Positions 16,044 through 23,993 of a stretch of DNA of 64,000 nt are shown here, piece after piece; the first letter of the stretch is position 1, and each line of letters opens with the position of its first letter. The notes under the pieces were generated by a model. It was not told the DNA's origin and ran no database searches. It worked only from the letters and a program-made list of their open reading frames with translations. The stretch spans positions 248,001 through 312,000 of the forward strand of contig JBGAVG010000001.1 in the NCBI GenBank assembly GCA_044228245.1. Direction: 5' to 3'. Made by a program: the position numbers and the translations under genes. This DNA is from Methylotenera_A sp044228245. Lineage in GTDB: Bacteria > Pseudomonadota > Gammaproteobacteria > Burkholderiales > Methylophilaceae.

Positions 16044-16843
16044 GCTTTACGTAACTGAGCAATAACCGACGCGGTTTGCGGCCGCATGCCGCGCCATACG
16101 TAAAACGCCTCGGCAGCTTGCTCTACCAGCATGCCCAGGCCATCCGCCACTTGCGCGCCGGCCGCCCTGGCCTGCGCCATAAACGGCGTTTCGCGTCCAT
16201 ACATCATGTCGTAAGCCAAGCAGTTTTTAGTAAATATTGTGTCGGGTATCGGCAAGGCGGTATCAGTCAATCCTGTTGATGTTGCATTGATAATGATGTC
16301 GAACGACTGGTTTTTCAAGCCTTCGAACGTGCATGCAGCGACTTTGTTGGCAGACTGATTCACCATCTTTTGTGCTTTATCCAGCGTACGGTTTGCCACT
16401 ACCAGCGTGGCTGGCTGTTGCGCCAATATTGGCTGTAAAACACCCTGTGCCGCGCCGCCCGCGCCAAGTATCAATATTCGCGCGCCTTGCAGGGCGATGC
16501 CAAAATTATTTGCAATATCACTGATCAAACCTGTGCCATCGGTATTGTCACCTTTAATCTGGTTGCTGGCGAAAATCAACGTATTAACAGCCCCTGCATG
16601 TTGCGCGCGCTCAGTCAAAACATCACATACATTGTACGCATCAAACTTAAACGGCACGGTCACATTGGCACCCTTGTAACCCTCCGCAATCAGCTCGCGC
16701 ACCTTTGCTGTATAACCATCAAGCGGCGCCAACATAGCCTCGTAGCTGATATCCTGCCCGGTTTGTTTGGCAAACGCGGCGTGGATCCAGGGCGATTTGC
16801 TGTGTGCGATGGGGTTGCCAATCACGGCATACTTGTCTGTCAT
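16040..16843 (-). CDS. aroE: Shikimate dehydrogenase (NADP+)
   Basis: A 267-residue enzyme that reduces 3-dehydroshikimate to shikimate in the chorismate pathway. The substrate-binding N-terminus has YAVIGNPIAHSKSPWIHAAF, with GANVTVPFK (catalytic Lys) near 58-66 and GDNTDGTGL (catalytic Asp) near 99-107. The NADP motif is GAGGAAQGV followed by VVANRT, where NRT recognises the 2-prime phosphate. Other steps of the pathway are at aroB and aroK (25-27 kb). It is preceded by a rhodanese gene 28 bp away and overlaps mtgA downstream. Confidence 0.95.
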   Translation of the reverse strand: MTDKYAVIGNPIAHSKSPWIHAAFAKQTGQDISYEAMLAPLDGYTAKVRELIAEGYKGANVTVPFKFDAYNVCDVLTERAQHAGAVNTLIFASNQIKGDNTDGTGLISDIANNFGIALQGARILILGAGGAAQGVLQPILAQQPATLVVANRTLDKAQKMVNQSANKVAACTFEGLKNQSFDIIINATSTGLTDTALPIPDTIFTKNCLAYDMMYGRETPFMAQARAAGAQVADGLGMLVEQAAEAFYVWRGMRPQTASVIAQLRKA

Positions 16844-16871
16844 ATCGTTTTAATTGCTTCCAAAAGCCTGT

Positions 16872-17321
16872 TTAGTTTGTCCACGGCAAGCCGGCTTTTT
16901 TCCAGCCATTGATGAGCGTGCGTTGCTTTTTCTCATTCGCCTCGCCCTCAAAGCCTTCCAGCATATTGTACGCTTCGGTAAAGCCCAGCTTGGCCGCTGT
17001 TGCAGCAGCGTTATGCGAGCGTCCGCCGGTCCGGCACATAAAAATAACCAGTGCTTCCTTATCAACCTGCATCTCCAAGTGCGCTGCAAAATCGGGGTTA
17101 GCGACCATGCCCGGATAAAACGCCCATTCTATATGCGTTGCACCCGGGATTTTACCAACCAATTCCAATTCAGCAGTTGTGCGCACATCTATCAATTTTG
17201 CATGCGGTGTTTTTTGCAATATTTCGTACGCCTCCTGCGGTGTAAGCGCCCCGGAGTAAGGCAATTGATTCTGCGCCGCTCTTTGCTGCGCGTTCTGTAA
17301 AATCTGAGTGATATTCGCCAT
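16872..17321 (-). CDS. Rhodanese-like domain protein
   Basis: A single rhodanese module of 149 residues: LIDVRTTAELELVGKIPGA (about 44-62), the active-site loop MCRTGGRSHNAA with the catalytic Cys (about 95) and ending GFEGEANEKKQRTLINGWKK. The six-residue loop CRTGGR fits a sulfurtransferase rather than a phosphatase-type (Cdc25) loop. There is no signal peptide, so it is cytoplasmic. The sulfur acceptor is unknown. It leads the minus-strand group rhodanese-aroE-mtgA-DUF456 and is divergent from glnA. Confidence 0.85.
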   Translation of the reverse strand: MANITQILQNAQQRAAQNQLPYSGALTPQEAYEILQKTPHAKLIDVRTTAELELVGKIPGATHIEWAFYPGMVANPDFAAHLEMQVDKEALVIFMCRTGGRSHNAAATAAKLGFTEAYNMLEGFEGEANEKKQRTLINGWKKAGLPWTN

Positions 17322-17411
17322 ATGGAATCCTTTATTAATTGGCTGCGCATATTATTTCATTGCTTGAAGTATAACTCGAAACAATTGGCATATTAATGCA
17401 TAAATTTACAT

Positions 17412-17428
17412 TGCACTATCTTGGTGCA
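17412..17428 (+). promoter_or_regulatory. NtrC binding site 1 upstream of glnA
   Basis: TGCACTATCTTGGTGCA is a 17-bp dyad matching the enterobacterial NtrC consensus (TGCAC-N7-GTGCA). It lies about 108 bp upstream of the -24 element, a normal enhancer distance. Confidence 0.85.
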
Positions 17429-17441
17429 ATTTTTAGCAATT

Positions 17442-17458
17442 AGCACTATTTTTGTGCT
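17442..17458 (+). promoter_or_regulatory. NtrC binding site 2 upstream of glnA
   Basis: AGCACTATTTTTGTGCT is a second, weaker dyad. Its centre is 30 bp (about three helical turns) from site 1, the same face of the helix, as suits cooperative binding of NtrC dimers. Confidence 0.75.
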
Positions 17459-17518
17459 TCATGATTTTCATCCTTTTGCTAAGTGAATGACTAAAAAACG
17501 ATTTTTGCTATTTTTCAC

Positions 17519-17534
17519 TGGCATAGTTCCTGCT
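17519..17534 (+). promoter_or_regulatory. Sigma-54 promoter of glnA
   Basis: TGGCATAGTTCCTGCT has GG (17520-17521) and GC (17532-17533) separated by exactly 10 bp, the invariant sigma-54 -24/-12 spacing. Transcription should start near 17545, about 57 bp before the glnA ATG. Confidence 0.85.
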
Positions 17535-17601
17535 AATATTACATGTTGATAATTTATTCAATTAAATTGTTTTTGTCCAAAATCTAGACTAGGAGATATT
17601 A

Positions 17602-19011
17602 ATGTCTGTTGCAAATGTAATGAAACTGGTGATTGATAACGACATCAAGTTCGTTGATTTTCGTTTCACCGATACGCGCGGTAAAGAGCAGCACGTGACC
17701 GTGCCTGTATCACACTTCAATGAAGACAAATTTACCGAAGGCCACGCATTTGACGGTTCTTCAATCGCTGGCTGGAAAGGCATTCAAGCATCAGACATGC
17801 AGCTGATGCCGGATCCATCTACCGCCAACATCGACCCATTCATGGATGAGCCAACCCTGATCTTGACGTGCGACGTGGTTGATCCGACCGACGGCAAAGG
17901 CTACGAGCGCGACCCGCGCAGCCTGGCAAAACGCGCCGAGGCTTACCTGAAATCAACCGGCTTGGGCGACACCGCCTACTTTGGCCCAGAGCCAGAATTC
18001 TTTATCTTCGACAGCATTCAATGGAATGTTGGCATGGGCGGCTGCAGCGTGCAGATCAACTCCGAAGAAGCTGCCTGGTCAACAGGAGAGAAATTTGAAG
18101 GCGGCAATACCGGCCATCGTCCCGGCATTAAAGGCGGTTACTTCCCGGTACCTCCCGTTGATTCATTGCAAGACATCCGCTCTGCCATGTGCATGACGCT
18201 GGAAGCCATGGGCGTGCCAGTGGAAGTGCATCACCATGAAGTGGCAACAGCTGGCCAATGTGAAATCGGTACTAAATTCAGCACACTGACACAACGTGCC
18301 GACTGGCTCCAAATTCAAAAATACGTCATCCTGAACACAGCACACGCCTACGGCAAAACAGCCACATTCATGCCTAAACCGTTTGCTGGCGATAACGGCA
18401 GCGGCATGCACGTGCACCAATCCGTATGGAAAGACGGTAAAAACCTGTTCGCAGGCAATGGCTATGCGGGTTTAAGCGAATTCGCACTTTACTACATCGG
18501 CGGCATCATCAAACATGCCCGCGCTTTGAACGCGATTACCAACCCAGGCACCAACTCATACAAACGCTTGGTACCGCACTTTGAAGCACCGGTGAAATTA
18601 GCCTACTCTGCTAAAAACCGTTCTGCCTCCATCCGCGTTCCATTTGTGCACGGCGACAAAGCACGCCGTATCGAAGCGCGCTTCCCAGACCCGATCGCCA
18701 ACCCGTATCTGGCTTTCTCTGCATTATTGATGGCTGGTTTGGACGGCGTACAAAACAAGATTCACCCAGGCGAGCCAGCGACAAAAGACTTGTACCATCT
18801 GCCACCGGAAGAAGACGCACAAATCCCAACCGTATGTTCTTCATTAGAACAGGCGCTTGAGGCTTTGAACAATGACCGCGAGTTCCTCACACGCGGCGGC
18901 GTATTTACCGATGACTGGATCGATGCTTACATCGACCTGAAAATGGAAGAAGTCAACAAAATGCGCATCACACCGCATCCTGTTGAATTTGGTATGTACT
19001 ATTCCTGCTAA
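17602..19011 (+). CDS. glnA: Glutamine synthetase, type I
   Basis: The dodecameric GSI of 469 residues makes glutamine from glutamate, ammonia and ATP. Signature motifs are FDGSSIAGWKG (about 50-60), the metal and glutamate-site stretch GSGMHVHQS (near 266-274), NPGTNSYKRLVPHFEAPV and the adenylylation loop DLYHLPPEE with Tyr398, which implies control by GlnE (GSI-beta type). AGGAGA (17591-17596) is the ribosome-binding site. Upstream sigma-54 and NtrC sites, with ntrBC 0.8-2 kb downstream, indicate nitrogen-starvation induction. A strong terminator follows the gene. Confidence 0.98.
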   Translation: MSVANVMKLVIDNDIKFVDFRFTDTRGKEQHVTVPVSHFNEDKFTEGHAFDGSSIAGWKGIQASDMQLMPDPSTANIDPFMDEPTLILTCDVVDPTDGKGYERDPRSLAKRAEAYLKSTGLGDTAYFGPEPEFFIFDSIQWNVGMGGCSVQINSEEAAWSTGEKFEGGNTGHRPGIKGGYFPVPPVDSLQDIRSAMCMTLEAMGVPVEVHHHEVATAGQCEIGTKFSTLTQRADWLQIQKYVILNTAHAYGKTATFMPKPFAGDNGSGMHVHQSVWKDGKNLFAGNGYAGLSEFALYYIGGIIKHARALNAITNPGTNSYKRLVPHFEAPVKLAYSAKNRSASIRVPFVHGDKARRIEARFPDPIANPYLAFSALLMAGLDGVQNKIHPGEPATKDLYHLPPEEDAQIPTVCSSLEQALEALNNDREFLTRGGVFTDDWIDAYIDLKMEEVNKMRITPHPVEFGMYYSC

Positions 19012-19028
19012 GCAAAATTTTATGCACC

Positions 19029-19058
19029 AAAAAAGGGCAGCTTAGGCTGCCCTTTTTT
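19029..19058 (+). terminator. glnA terminator
   Basis: GGGCAGC (19035-19041) pairs with GCTGCCC (19046-19052) over TTAG, flanked by six As and six Ts; a classic strong Rho-independent terminator that could work on both strands. Confidence 0.92.
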
Positions 19059-19168
19059 ATTTTTTAGCTGTTGCAAGAATTGCACTTATTTTATTTGATA
19101 CTGTCACAGTCAACGACAATAGCCAATACTTCGTTGCTAACTATAAGACTCTCATCTAAACTATTGGT

Positions 19169-19690
19169 ATGACTAAACAAATTACTTTTTTGGGTATTTT
19201 ATTATCCGTCTTGATGCTGCCATTTTTGGCACACGCGGAAATCTATAAACATGTGGATGCCGAGGGGCGCGTCACCTATTCTAACGTCAAGATCAAAGGC
19301 GCAAAAAAACTCGATCTGGAGCCGGCTGATACCAGCTTCGGCACAGACTCCAGCGGCGAGAAAAAACGCACGCCACAGGCGAAAACGCCAAGCCCGGCAA
19401 GCTTTCCCAAGGTAGATGTAGGTACGCAGAATCAGCGTGACGGCAAGCGCAAAGAGATCTTGCAGGCAGAATTAGAGAGCGAGAAAAAAGCGCTTGAAGA
19501 GGCTAAAAAGGCCTATGACGAGGGCGCGCAAAAGCCAGAAGTTTATCAACAGAAGAACGCAGACGGTACCTCAAAAACCTTCCGCAATGTTGCTAAATTC
19601 GAAGAGAAAATGAAAGCATTGCAAGACGAAGTGGACGCACACCAGCGCAATATTGATTTGCTCACCAAAGAAATCAACGCCCTTAATTAA
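19169..19690 (+). CDS. Secreted DUF4124 protein with coiled coil
   Basis: A 173-residue exported protein with a signal peptide (1-23, cleavage after LAHA), then the DUF4124 motif IYKHVDAEGRVTYSNVKIKG, a basic Pro/Lys linker and a charged coiled coil (about 95-170, rich in Glu, Lys and Ala). DUF4124 is a small periplasmic or envelope module of unknown function found across proteobacteria. Its place between glnA and ntrB, with its own downstream hairpin, does not show a nitrogen role. A second DUF4124 protein lies at 54582. Confidence 0.8.
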   Translation: MTKQITFLGILLSVLMLPFLAHAEIYKHVDAEGRVTYSNVKIKGAKKLDLEPADTSFGTDSSGEKKRTPQAKTPSPASFPKVDVGTQNQRDGKRKEILQAELESEKKALEEAKKAYDEGAQKPEVYQQKNADGTSKTFRNVAKFEEKMKALQDEVDAHQRNIDLLTKEINALN

Positions 19691-19696
19691 TCTGCC

Positions 19697-19719
19697 AAGC
19701 CAGCCTTAAAAGCTGGCTT
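19697..19719 (+). terminator. Terminator after the DUF4124 gene
   Basis: AAGCCAGC and GCTGGCTT (19697-19704/19712-19719) form an 8-bp stem with a seven-base loop, followed by ATCTTTT. Confidence 0.75.
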
Positions 19720-19800
19720 ATCTTTTGCTTAAGTTTTAAGTACAAACACAAGCAACGAATCAATTGCTATACAATCTCTATGCTATCTTTGGCTTAAGCT

Positions 19801-20895
19801 ATGTTACAAAATATCCCTTCTGGTTTTGCCGGTTTAGAGCACCTCGCCACTGCGGTAATGCTGCTCGACCAGTCACATCGCGTTGTCTATGCCAACCCCA
19901 GCACGGAAATTTTATTTGCACTGAGCGCCACGCAGATTCATGGCAGCCATATATCCGAAGTGTTTTTGAATTGCGAAATTCTGCAAATCGCCATTGATAA
20001 TGCGGTTAAAAATAACAGCCCGTATCGCGAACATGAATTTGCACTCAGCACGGTACGTCAGCAATCGTTTGCGGTCACATGTACCGTTACGCCTGTCGAT
20101 ATTGGGCAGGCTGCTTTGCTGCTTGAATTCCAGCAGATGGATCAGCAGCTGCGCATCGCGCGCGAAGAGCGCATGCTGATTCAGCAGCAGGCCAACTCCG
20201 AGCTGCTGCGTAACCTGGCGCACGAAATCCGCAACCCGTTGGGCGGCCTGCGCGGCGCGGCACAATTGCTGGAGCACGAGCTGCCGCAACCCAATTTACG
20301 CGAATATACGCAAGTGATCATTAAAGAAGCGGACAGGCTGCAGAGCCTTATGGACCGGCTGCTGGTGCCGCACCGCGTACCTAAATATGAGCCCACCAAT
20401 ATCCACGAGGTGCTGGAGCGCGTGCGCAGCCTGTTATTGGCCGAATCGCCCCACAACATCATTGTGCGCCGCGATTACGATACCAGCCTGCCGGATTTGA
20501 TCGGCGACCGTGAGAAGCTCATTCAGACCGTGCTGAATATCGCGCGTAATGCCGTACAAGCCATGCAGGCAAGCGGCACGCCAAATGCACAGGTCACGCT
20601 GCGCACGCGGGCAGAGCGTCAGGTCACGCTCTCGAAAAAGCGTTATCGAGTAGCGATTAAATTGCAGATTATAGACAACGGCCCGGGCATCCCGGCAGAT
20701 ATCCGCGACAGGATTTTTTACCCGCTGGTATCGGGGCGCGAGGGCGGGTCTGGTCTTGGGCTTGCCCTGGCGCAGACCTTTATTACGCAGCACCACGGCA
20801 TGATCGATTGCGAAAGCCAGCCCGGCAACACGTGTTTTACCATATTGCTGCCGGTTGAAAGCTCCGTAATTAAGCATGCTCATATTCAACAATGA
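19801..20895 (+). CDS. ntrB: Nitrogen regulation sensor kinase NtrB
   Basis: A soluble histidine kinase of 364 residues: a PAS domain (about 8-110), the HisKA dimerisation helix with NLAHEIRNPLGGLRGAAQLL (phospho-acceptor His141) and an HATPase domain with NIARNAVQAM (N box), DNGPGIP (G1) and GSGLGLALAQ (G2). There is no membrane segment, as in E. coli NtrB (GlnL). It phosphorylates NtrC when nitrogen is low and is switched to a phosphatase by PII. No clear Shine-Dalgarno is visible before the ATG. ntrC follows 71 bp later. Confidence 0.95.
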   Translation: MLQNIPSGFAGLEHLATAVMLLDQSHRVVYANPSTEILFALSATQIHGSHISEVFLNCEILQIAIDNAVKNNSPYREHEFALSTVRQQSFAVTCTVTPVDIGQAALLLEFQQMDQQLRIAREERMLIQQQANSELLRNLAHEIRNPLGGLRGAAQLLEHELPQPNLREYTQVIIKEADRLQSLMDRLLVPHRVPKYEPTNIHEVLERVRSLLLAESPHNIIVRRDYDTSLPDLIGDREKLIQTVLNIARNAVQAMQASGTPNAQVTLRTRAERQVTLSKKRYRVAIKLQIIDNGPGIPADIRDRIFYPLVSGREGGSGLGLALAQTFITQHHGMIDCESQPGNTCFTILLPVESSVIKHAHIQQ

Positions 20896-20966
20896 GTTGT
20901 AAGAGCGAATTAATTTGCTCTTACACAATAATTTGATATTTTTTAAGATTTGCTAAGAAGAAACAT

Positions 20967-22355
20967 ATGAAACCAATCTGGATTATAGACGACGACAAAT
21001 CGATTCGCTGGGTGTTCGAAAAAGCATTGGCGCGTACCGATATGGAGTTCAAAACCTTTTCCTCGGTAGCGGAGGCGTTAAACGCCTTAAACCGTGAGCA
21101 GCCGCAAGTTATCGTAAGTGATATTCGCATGCCGAACGGCTCCGGGCTTGATTTCCTGACTGAAGTCAAACAAAGATACCCTGACATTCCCGTTATCATC
21201 ATGACCGCGTATTCCGACCTGGAAAGCGCAGTGGCCGCTTTTCAGGGTGGCGCTTTTGAATACCTGGCCAAGCCTTTTGATGTTGACCAGGCCATTGACG
21301 TGATTAAACGCGCCGTAGAAGAAAGCATGCGCCAAGCGGTGGATAATGTGACACTGGAAGAAACGCCGGAAATCATCGGTCAGGCACCTGCCATGCAGGA
21401 GGTTTTCCGTGCCATTGGCCGCCTGAGCCGCTCGCACGCCACTGTGCTGATTAACGGCGAATCTGGCAGCGGCAAGGAGCTGGTAGCCAGCGCCCTGCAT
21501 AAACACAGCCCGCGCGCGGAAAAGCCTTTTATTGCCATCAATACAGCAGCCATCCCTAAAGACTTACTCGAATCAGAATTATTTGGCCATGAACGCGGCG
21601 CATTTACCGGCGCGGCAGCGGCACGGCGCGGCCGCTTCGAGCAGGCCGATAACGGCACGCTTTTCCTGGATGAAATCGGCGACATGCCGGCTGATTTGCA
21701 AACGCGGCTTTTGCGAGTATTAAGTGACGGCCAGTTTTATCGCGTCGGCGGCCATCAGCCGCTTAAAGTGAACGTGCGCGTCATTGCCGCCACCCATCAG
21801 GATCTGGAAGAACGCGTAAAACTGGGGCTGTTCCGTGAGGATCTATTTCACAGGTTAAACGTGATCAGGCTGCGCTTGCCGCCGCTGCGCGAGCGCCGCG
21901 AAGACATCCCATTGCTCACCAAGCATTTTCTCGCGCAAAGCGCATTGCAATTAGGCGTAGAGCCAAAACAGCTCTCGGCAGCGGCTTTGCGCTATTTAAC
22001 CGCTGTGAACTGGAGCGGCAATGTGCGGCAGCTGGAAAACGTATGCCATTGGCTCACGGTGATGGCGCCCGGGCAGAATGTGGATATCGCGGACTTACCG
22101 CCCGAGCTCAAAGAAGATACTGCCAAATCGACATCGGCCAACTCCTGGCAGGAGGCGCTGGCCGCTGAAGTAGCAGATGCTTTAAACCGGGGCGAACAAA
22201 ACGTGTTGGAAGCACGTACCAAGGACTTTGAGCGAGTGATGATTGTTAAAGCCTTACAGCACACCGATGGCAGACGTATCGAAGCCGCCAACCAGCTCGG
22301 CATGGGGCGCAACACGCTCACCCGCAAAATTCAGGAATTAGGAATAGACGAATAA
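20967..22355 (+). CDS. ntrC: Nitrogen regulator NtrC, sigma-54 activator
   Basis: A three-domain response regulator of 462 residues. The receiver holds acidic IDDD (7-10), Asp52 (VSDIRMPNGSG) and LAKPFD. The AAA+ domain carries Walker A GESGSGKE, the sigma-54 contact loop GAFTGA and Walker B TLFLDEIGD. The C-terminal Fis-type helix-turn-helix is RIEAANQLGMGRNTLTRKIQ. Phosphorylated NtrC drives open-complex formation at sigma-54 promoters; the glnA promoter at 17519 with two dyads is the obvious local target. It is co-directional with ntrB. No NtrC dyads were seen in front of ntrB itself. Confidence 0.97.
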   Translation: MKPIWIIDDDKSIRWVFEKALARTDMEFKTFSSVAEALNALNREQPQVIVSDIRMPNGSGLDFLTEVKQRYPDIPVIIMTAYSDLESAVAAFQGGAFEYLAKPFDVDQAIDVIKRAVEESMRQAVDNVTLEETPEIIGQAPAMQEVFRAIGRLSRSHATVLINGESGSGKELVASALHKHSPRAEKPFIAINTAAIPKDLLESELFGHERGAFTGAAAARRGRFEQADNGTLFLDEIGDMPADLQTRLLRVLSDGQFYRVGGHQPLKVNVRVIAATHQDLEERVKLGLFREDLFHRLNVIRLRLPPLRERREDIPLLTKHFLAQSALQLGVEPKQLSAAALRYLTAVNWSGNVRQLENVCHWLTVMAPGQNVDIADLPPELKEDTAKSTSANSWQEALAAEVADALNRGEQNVLEARTKDFERVMIVKALQHTDGRRIEAANQLGMGRNTLTRKIQELGIDE

Positions 22356-22357
22356 AC

Positions 22358-22386
22358 TGTCACCCTGAACTTGATTCGGGGTGACA
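22358..22386. repeat. Hairpin repeat of the GTCACCCTGAAC type
   Basis: TGTCACCC (22358-22365) pairs with GGGTGACA (22379-22386), two bases after the ntrC stop. The sequence resembles hairpin repeats dispersed in many proteobacterial genomes. It may help end ntrC transcripts, although no T run follows closely. Confidence 0.55.
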
Positions 22387-22410
22387 TTGTTTATTTGCGA
22401 AATTGCAATA

Positions 22411-22437
22411 AAAAACGGCATCCGAAGATGCCGTTTT
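22411..22437. terminator. Bidirectional terminator between ntrC and the porin gene
   Basis: CGGCATC (22416-22422) and GATGCCG (22427-22433) with a CGAA tetraloop, extended by AAAA/TTTT, serve the two converging genes. Confidence 0.9.
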
Positions 22438-22477
22438 ATTTTGCTTTTTAATTCAAACAGGCTAAGCCTGCATTAAA

Positions 22478-23686
22478 TTAGAAGAACAAGATTGCGCCCA
22501 ATGAAACGTTGTCATTGTCTGCATCTTTAACACCAGCCAAGTGTGATTCTGAGCCAATTTTGTTGTACTCAGCCACCAAGTTTAGGTGTTTTGTCAAAGG
22601 ATGGTAAGCACCCAATGTCCAGCGGTCGTTCTTGTCAACCAGATTCAAACCTGCATCAGCTGCGTTGTTGTCTAAATTAGACACACCGTAAGCTAAACCA
22701 AGTTTAGTACCTACGCCAGGAATAGTGTAAGTAGCTTGAATGTAGCCACCATCTGAATCACGACGTTTACCGTCAGAACTCAAAGCGTTAGCCAAGAAAC
22801 CTGTGGTACCGATACCTTTACCATCGTAGTAGTAACCAGTCAAGCCAAAGCCAGCAAAGTTAACTGTCGCACCAATATCGAAACCACGTGCAGTTTCATC
22901 TTCAAAAGTTGTTACACCAGTTTGGATATCTTCCAGTTTTTGATAGATGGCACCAACCCAAACTTTACCAGCCACATCGCCAGCCCACTCGTAAGTAGCT
23001 TGCGCTTCAAAGCCTGGTTTGCTTGTGCTTATATTTGTTACAGCGCTACCAGTTACATCCCAAGGCTGCATTACGCCAGCTGTGAAGCTGAAGCCATTCC
23101 AGTTTGGTGAAGCATAAGAGATTTGTGCTTTCCAGTCAGCGTACAGGTAACCGGTTCCGATACCACCTAATGTAGTTGTACCTGTACGGTTAGTACCAGC
23201 AGCGCCCACGCCCAACAATGTCATGTCTGACAAGATAGCTGTAGAACCGAAAATGCCTAAATCACGACCCATCTTGATAGAACCCCAAGATTTGTCACCG
23301 AATGTCAAGAATGATTGACGGTTTTCCTGACCAGCTGAACTCAATGAGTTAGATGTAGAAATACCTGGCTGAATGCTGATGGTGAAACCAACATCCAGGT
23401 CATTTTGGCGAGTTTTGCCAGAAACGCTTAAGAAAGATGGCAGCAAGCCTGTAGTGATGGTTGATTGTGCATCTTCACCAGCAGCGTTTTCACTGAAAGT
23501 TAAAGCGCCTGTTGCTGCTGAAGCATTGTTTGCACTGCTTTCACCTTTGTTGTAGCTATAGTAAGCGTTTACGTTACCACCGATGTCTAAAGTCCAATCG
23601 CCTGCTGGAATCATGATGCCAGCGTTAGCGCTTGAAGCTGCAGCTACTAAAGCTGCTGCTACTGCTAAACTTAATTTCGTTTTCAT
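22478..23686 (-). CDS. Outer-membrane porin
   Basis: A 402-residue outer-membrane beta-barrel. It has a signal peptide (1-22, cleavage after SSANA), a mature start GIMIPAGDWTLDIGGNVNAY, alternating aromatic beta strands throughout, and a final strand NDNVSLGAILFF ending in Phe, the signal read by the Bam machinery. It belongs to the Gram-negative general porin group. The ATG at 23686 is chosen because GGAG lies 10 bp ahead and a signal peptide follows; the frame opens earlier at 23749. Codon choice looks biased as in highly expressed genes. Its place beside ntrC suggests a nitrogen-source porin such as Methylophilus FmdC, but no sigma-54 promoter was found. Confidence 0.85.
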   Translation of the reverse strand: MKTKLSLAVAAALVAAASSANAGIMIPAGDWTLDIGGNVNAYYSYNKGESSANNASAATGALTFSENAAGEDAQSTITTGLLPSFLSVSGKTRQNDLDVGFTISIQPGISTSNSLSSAGQENRQSFLTFGDKSWGSIKMGRDLGIFGSTAILSDMTLLGVGAAGTNRTGTTTLGGIGTGYLYADWKAQISYASPNWNGFSFTAGVMQPWDVTGSAVTNISTSKPGFEAQATYEWAGDVAGKVWVGAIYQKLEDIQTGVTTFEDETARGFDIGATVNFAGFGLTGYYYDGKGIGTTGFLANALSSDGKRRDSDGGYIQATYTIPGVGTKLGLAYGVSNLDNNAADAGLNLVDKNDRWTLGAYHPLTKHLNLVAEYNKIGSESHLAGVKDADNDNVSLGAILFF

Positions 23687-23962
23687 ATAAATCTCCAAAG
23701 TTTTGTTACTAAAAAGTTTGCTGCTATTTACTACTAAATTTACCCTCATCTTTATAATTTTACTTAATACAAATCATCGCTGATTTACTACTAACCAAAC
23801 CACAAAAACGAGAAAGTTCGCGAACTCTCCCAATAAAACAAATTACTTTTTTTACTAAGAAGGTGATGACAGTATGCCAAAGGGTGGCTTTTAAGGGCAA
23901 GCTATTTGTGGCTTTATGACACATACTTTAAGCAAGTGTTGTAATTGCACAACATTAATGTT
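23687..23962 (-). promoter_or_regulatory. Porin upstream region with repeated TTTACTACTAA motifs
   Basis: The gap of about 300 bp between the porin and dgt holds four related copies of a TTACTA-type motif: TTACTAA (23706-23712), ATTTACTACTAAAT (23726-23739), ATTTACTACTAA (23783-23794) and TTTACTAA (23851-23858). It also holds the perfect palindromes AGTTCGCGAACT (23815-23826) and CAACATTAATGTTG (23950-23963). These could be binding sites for a porin regulator. A sigma-70 promoter could not be assigned with confidence. Confidence 0.45.
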
Positions 23963-23989
23963 GGAGCGGTCTAGAGTTCGCTCCTACAG
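23963..23989. repeat. REP-like hairpin downstream of dgt
   Basis: GGAGCG (23963-23968) pairs with CGCTCC (23979-23984). On the minus strand it reads CTGTAGGAGCG, resembling the head of Pseudomonas-type REP sequences. It lies 5 bp after the dgt stop. Confidence 0.5.
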
Positions 23990-23993
23990 AAAC

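Noticed and set aside
23687..23993. A sigma-54 promoter for the porin
   Set aside because: No GG-N10-GC element with suitable flanks and no NtrC dyad were found on the minus strand, so nitrogen control of the porin stays a guess from its neighbour.
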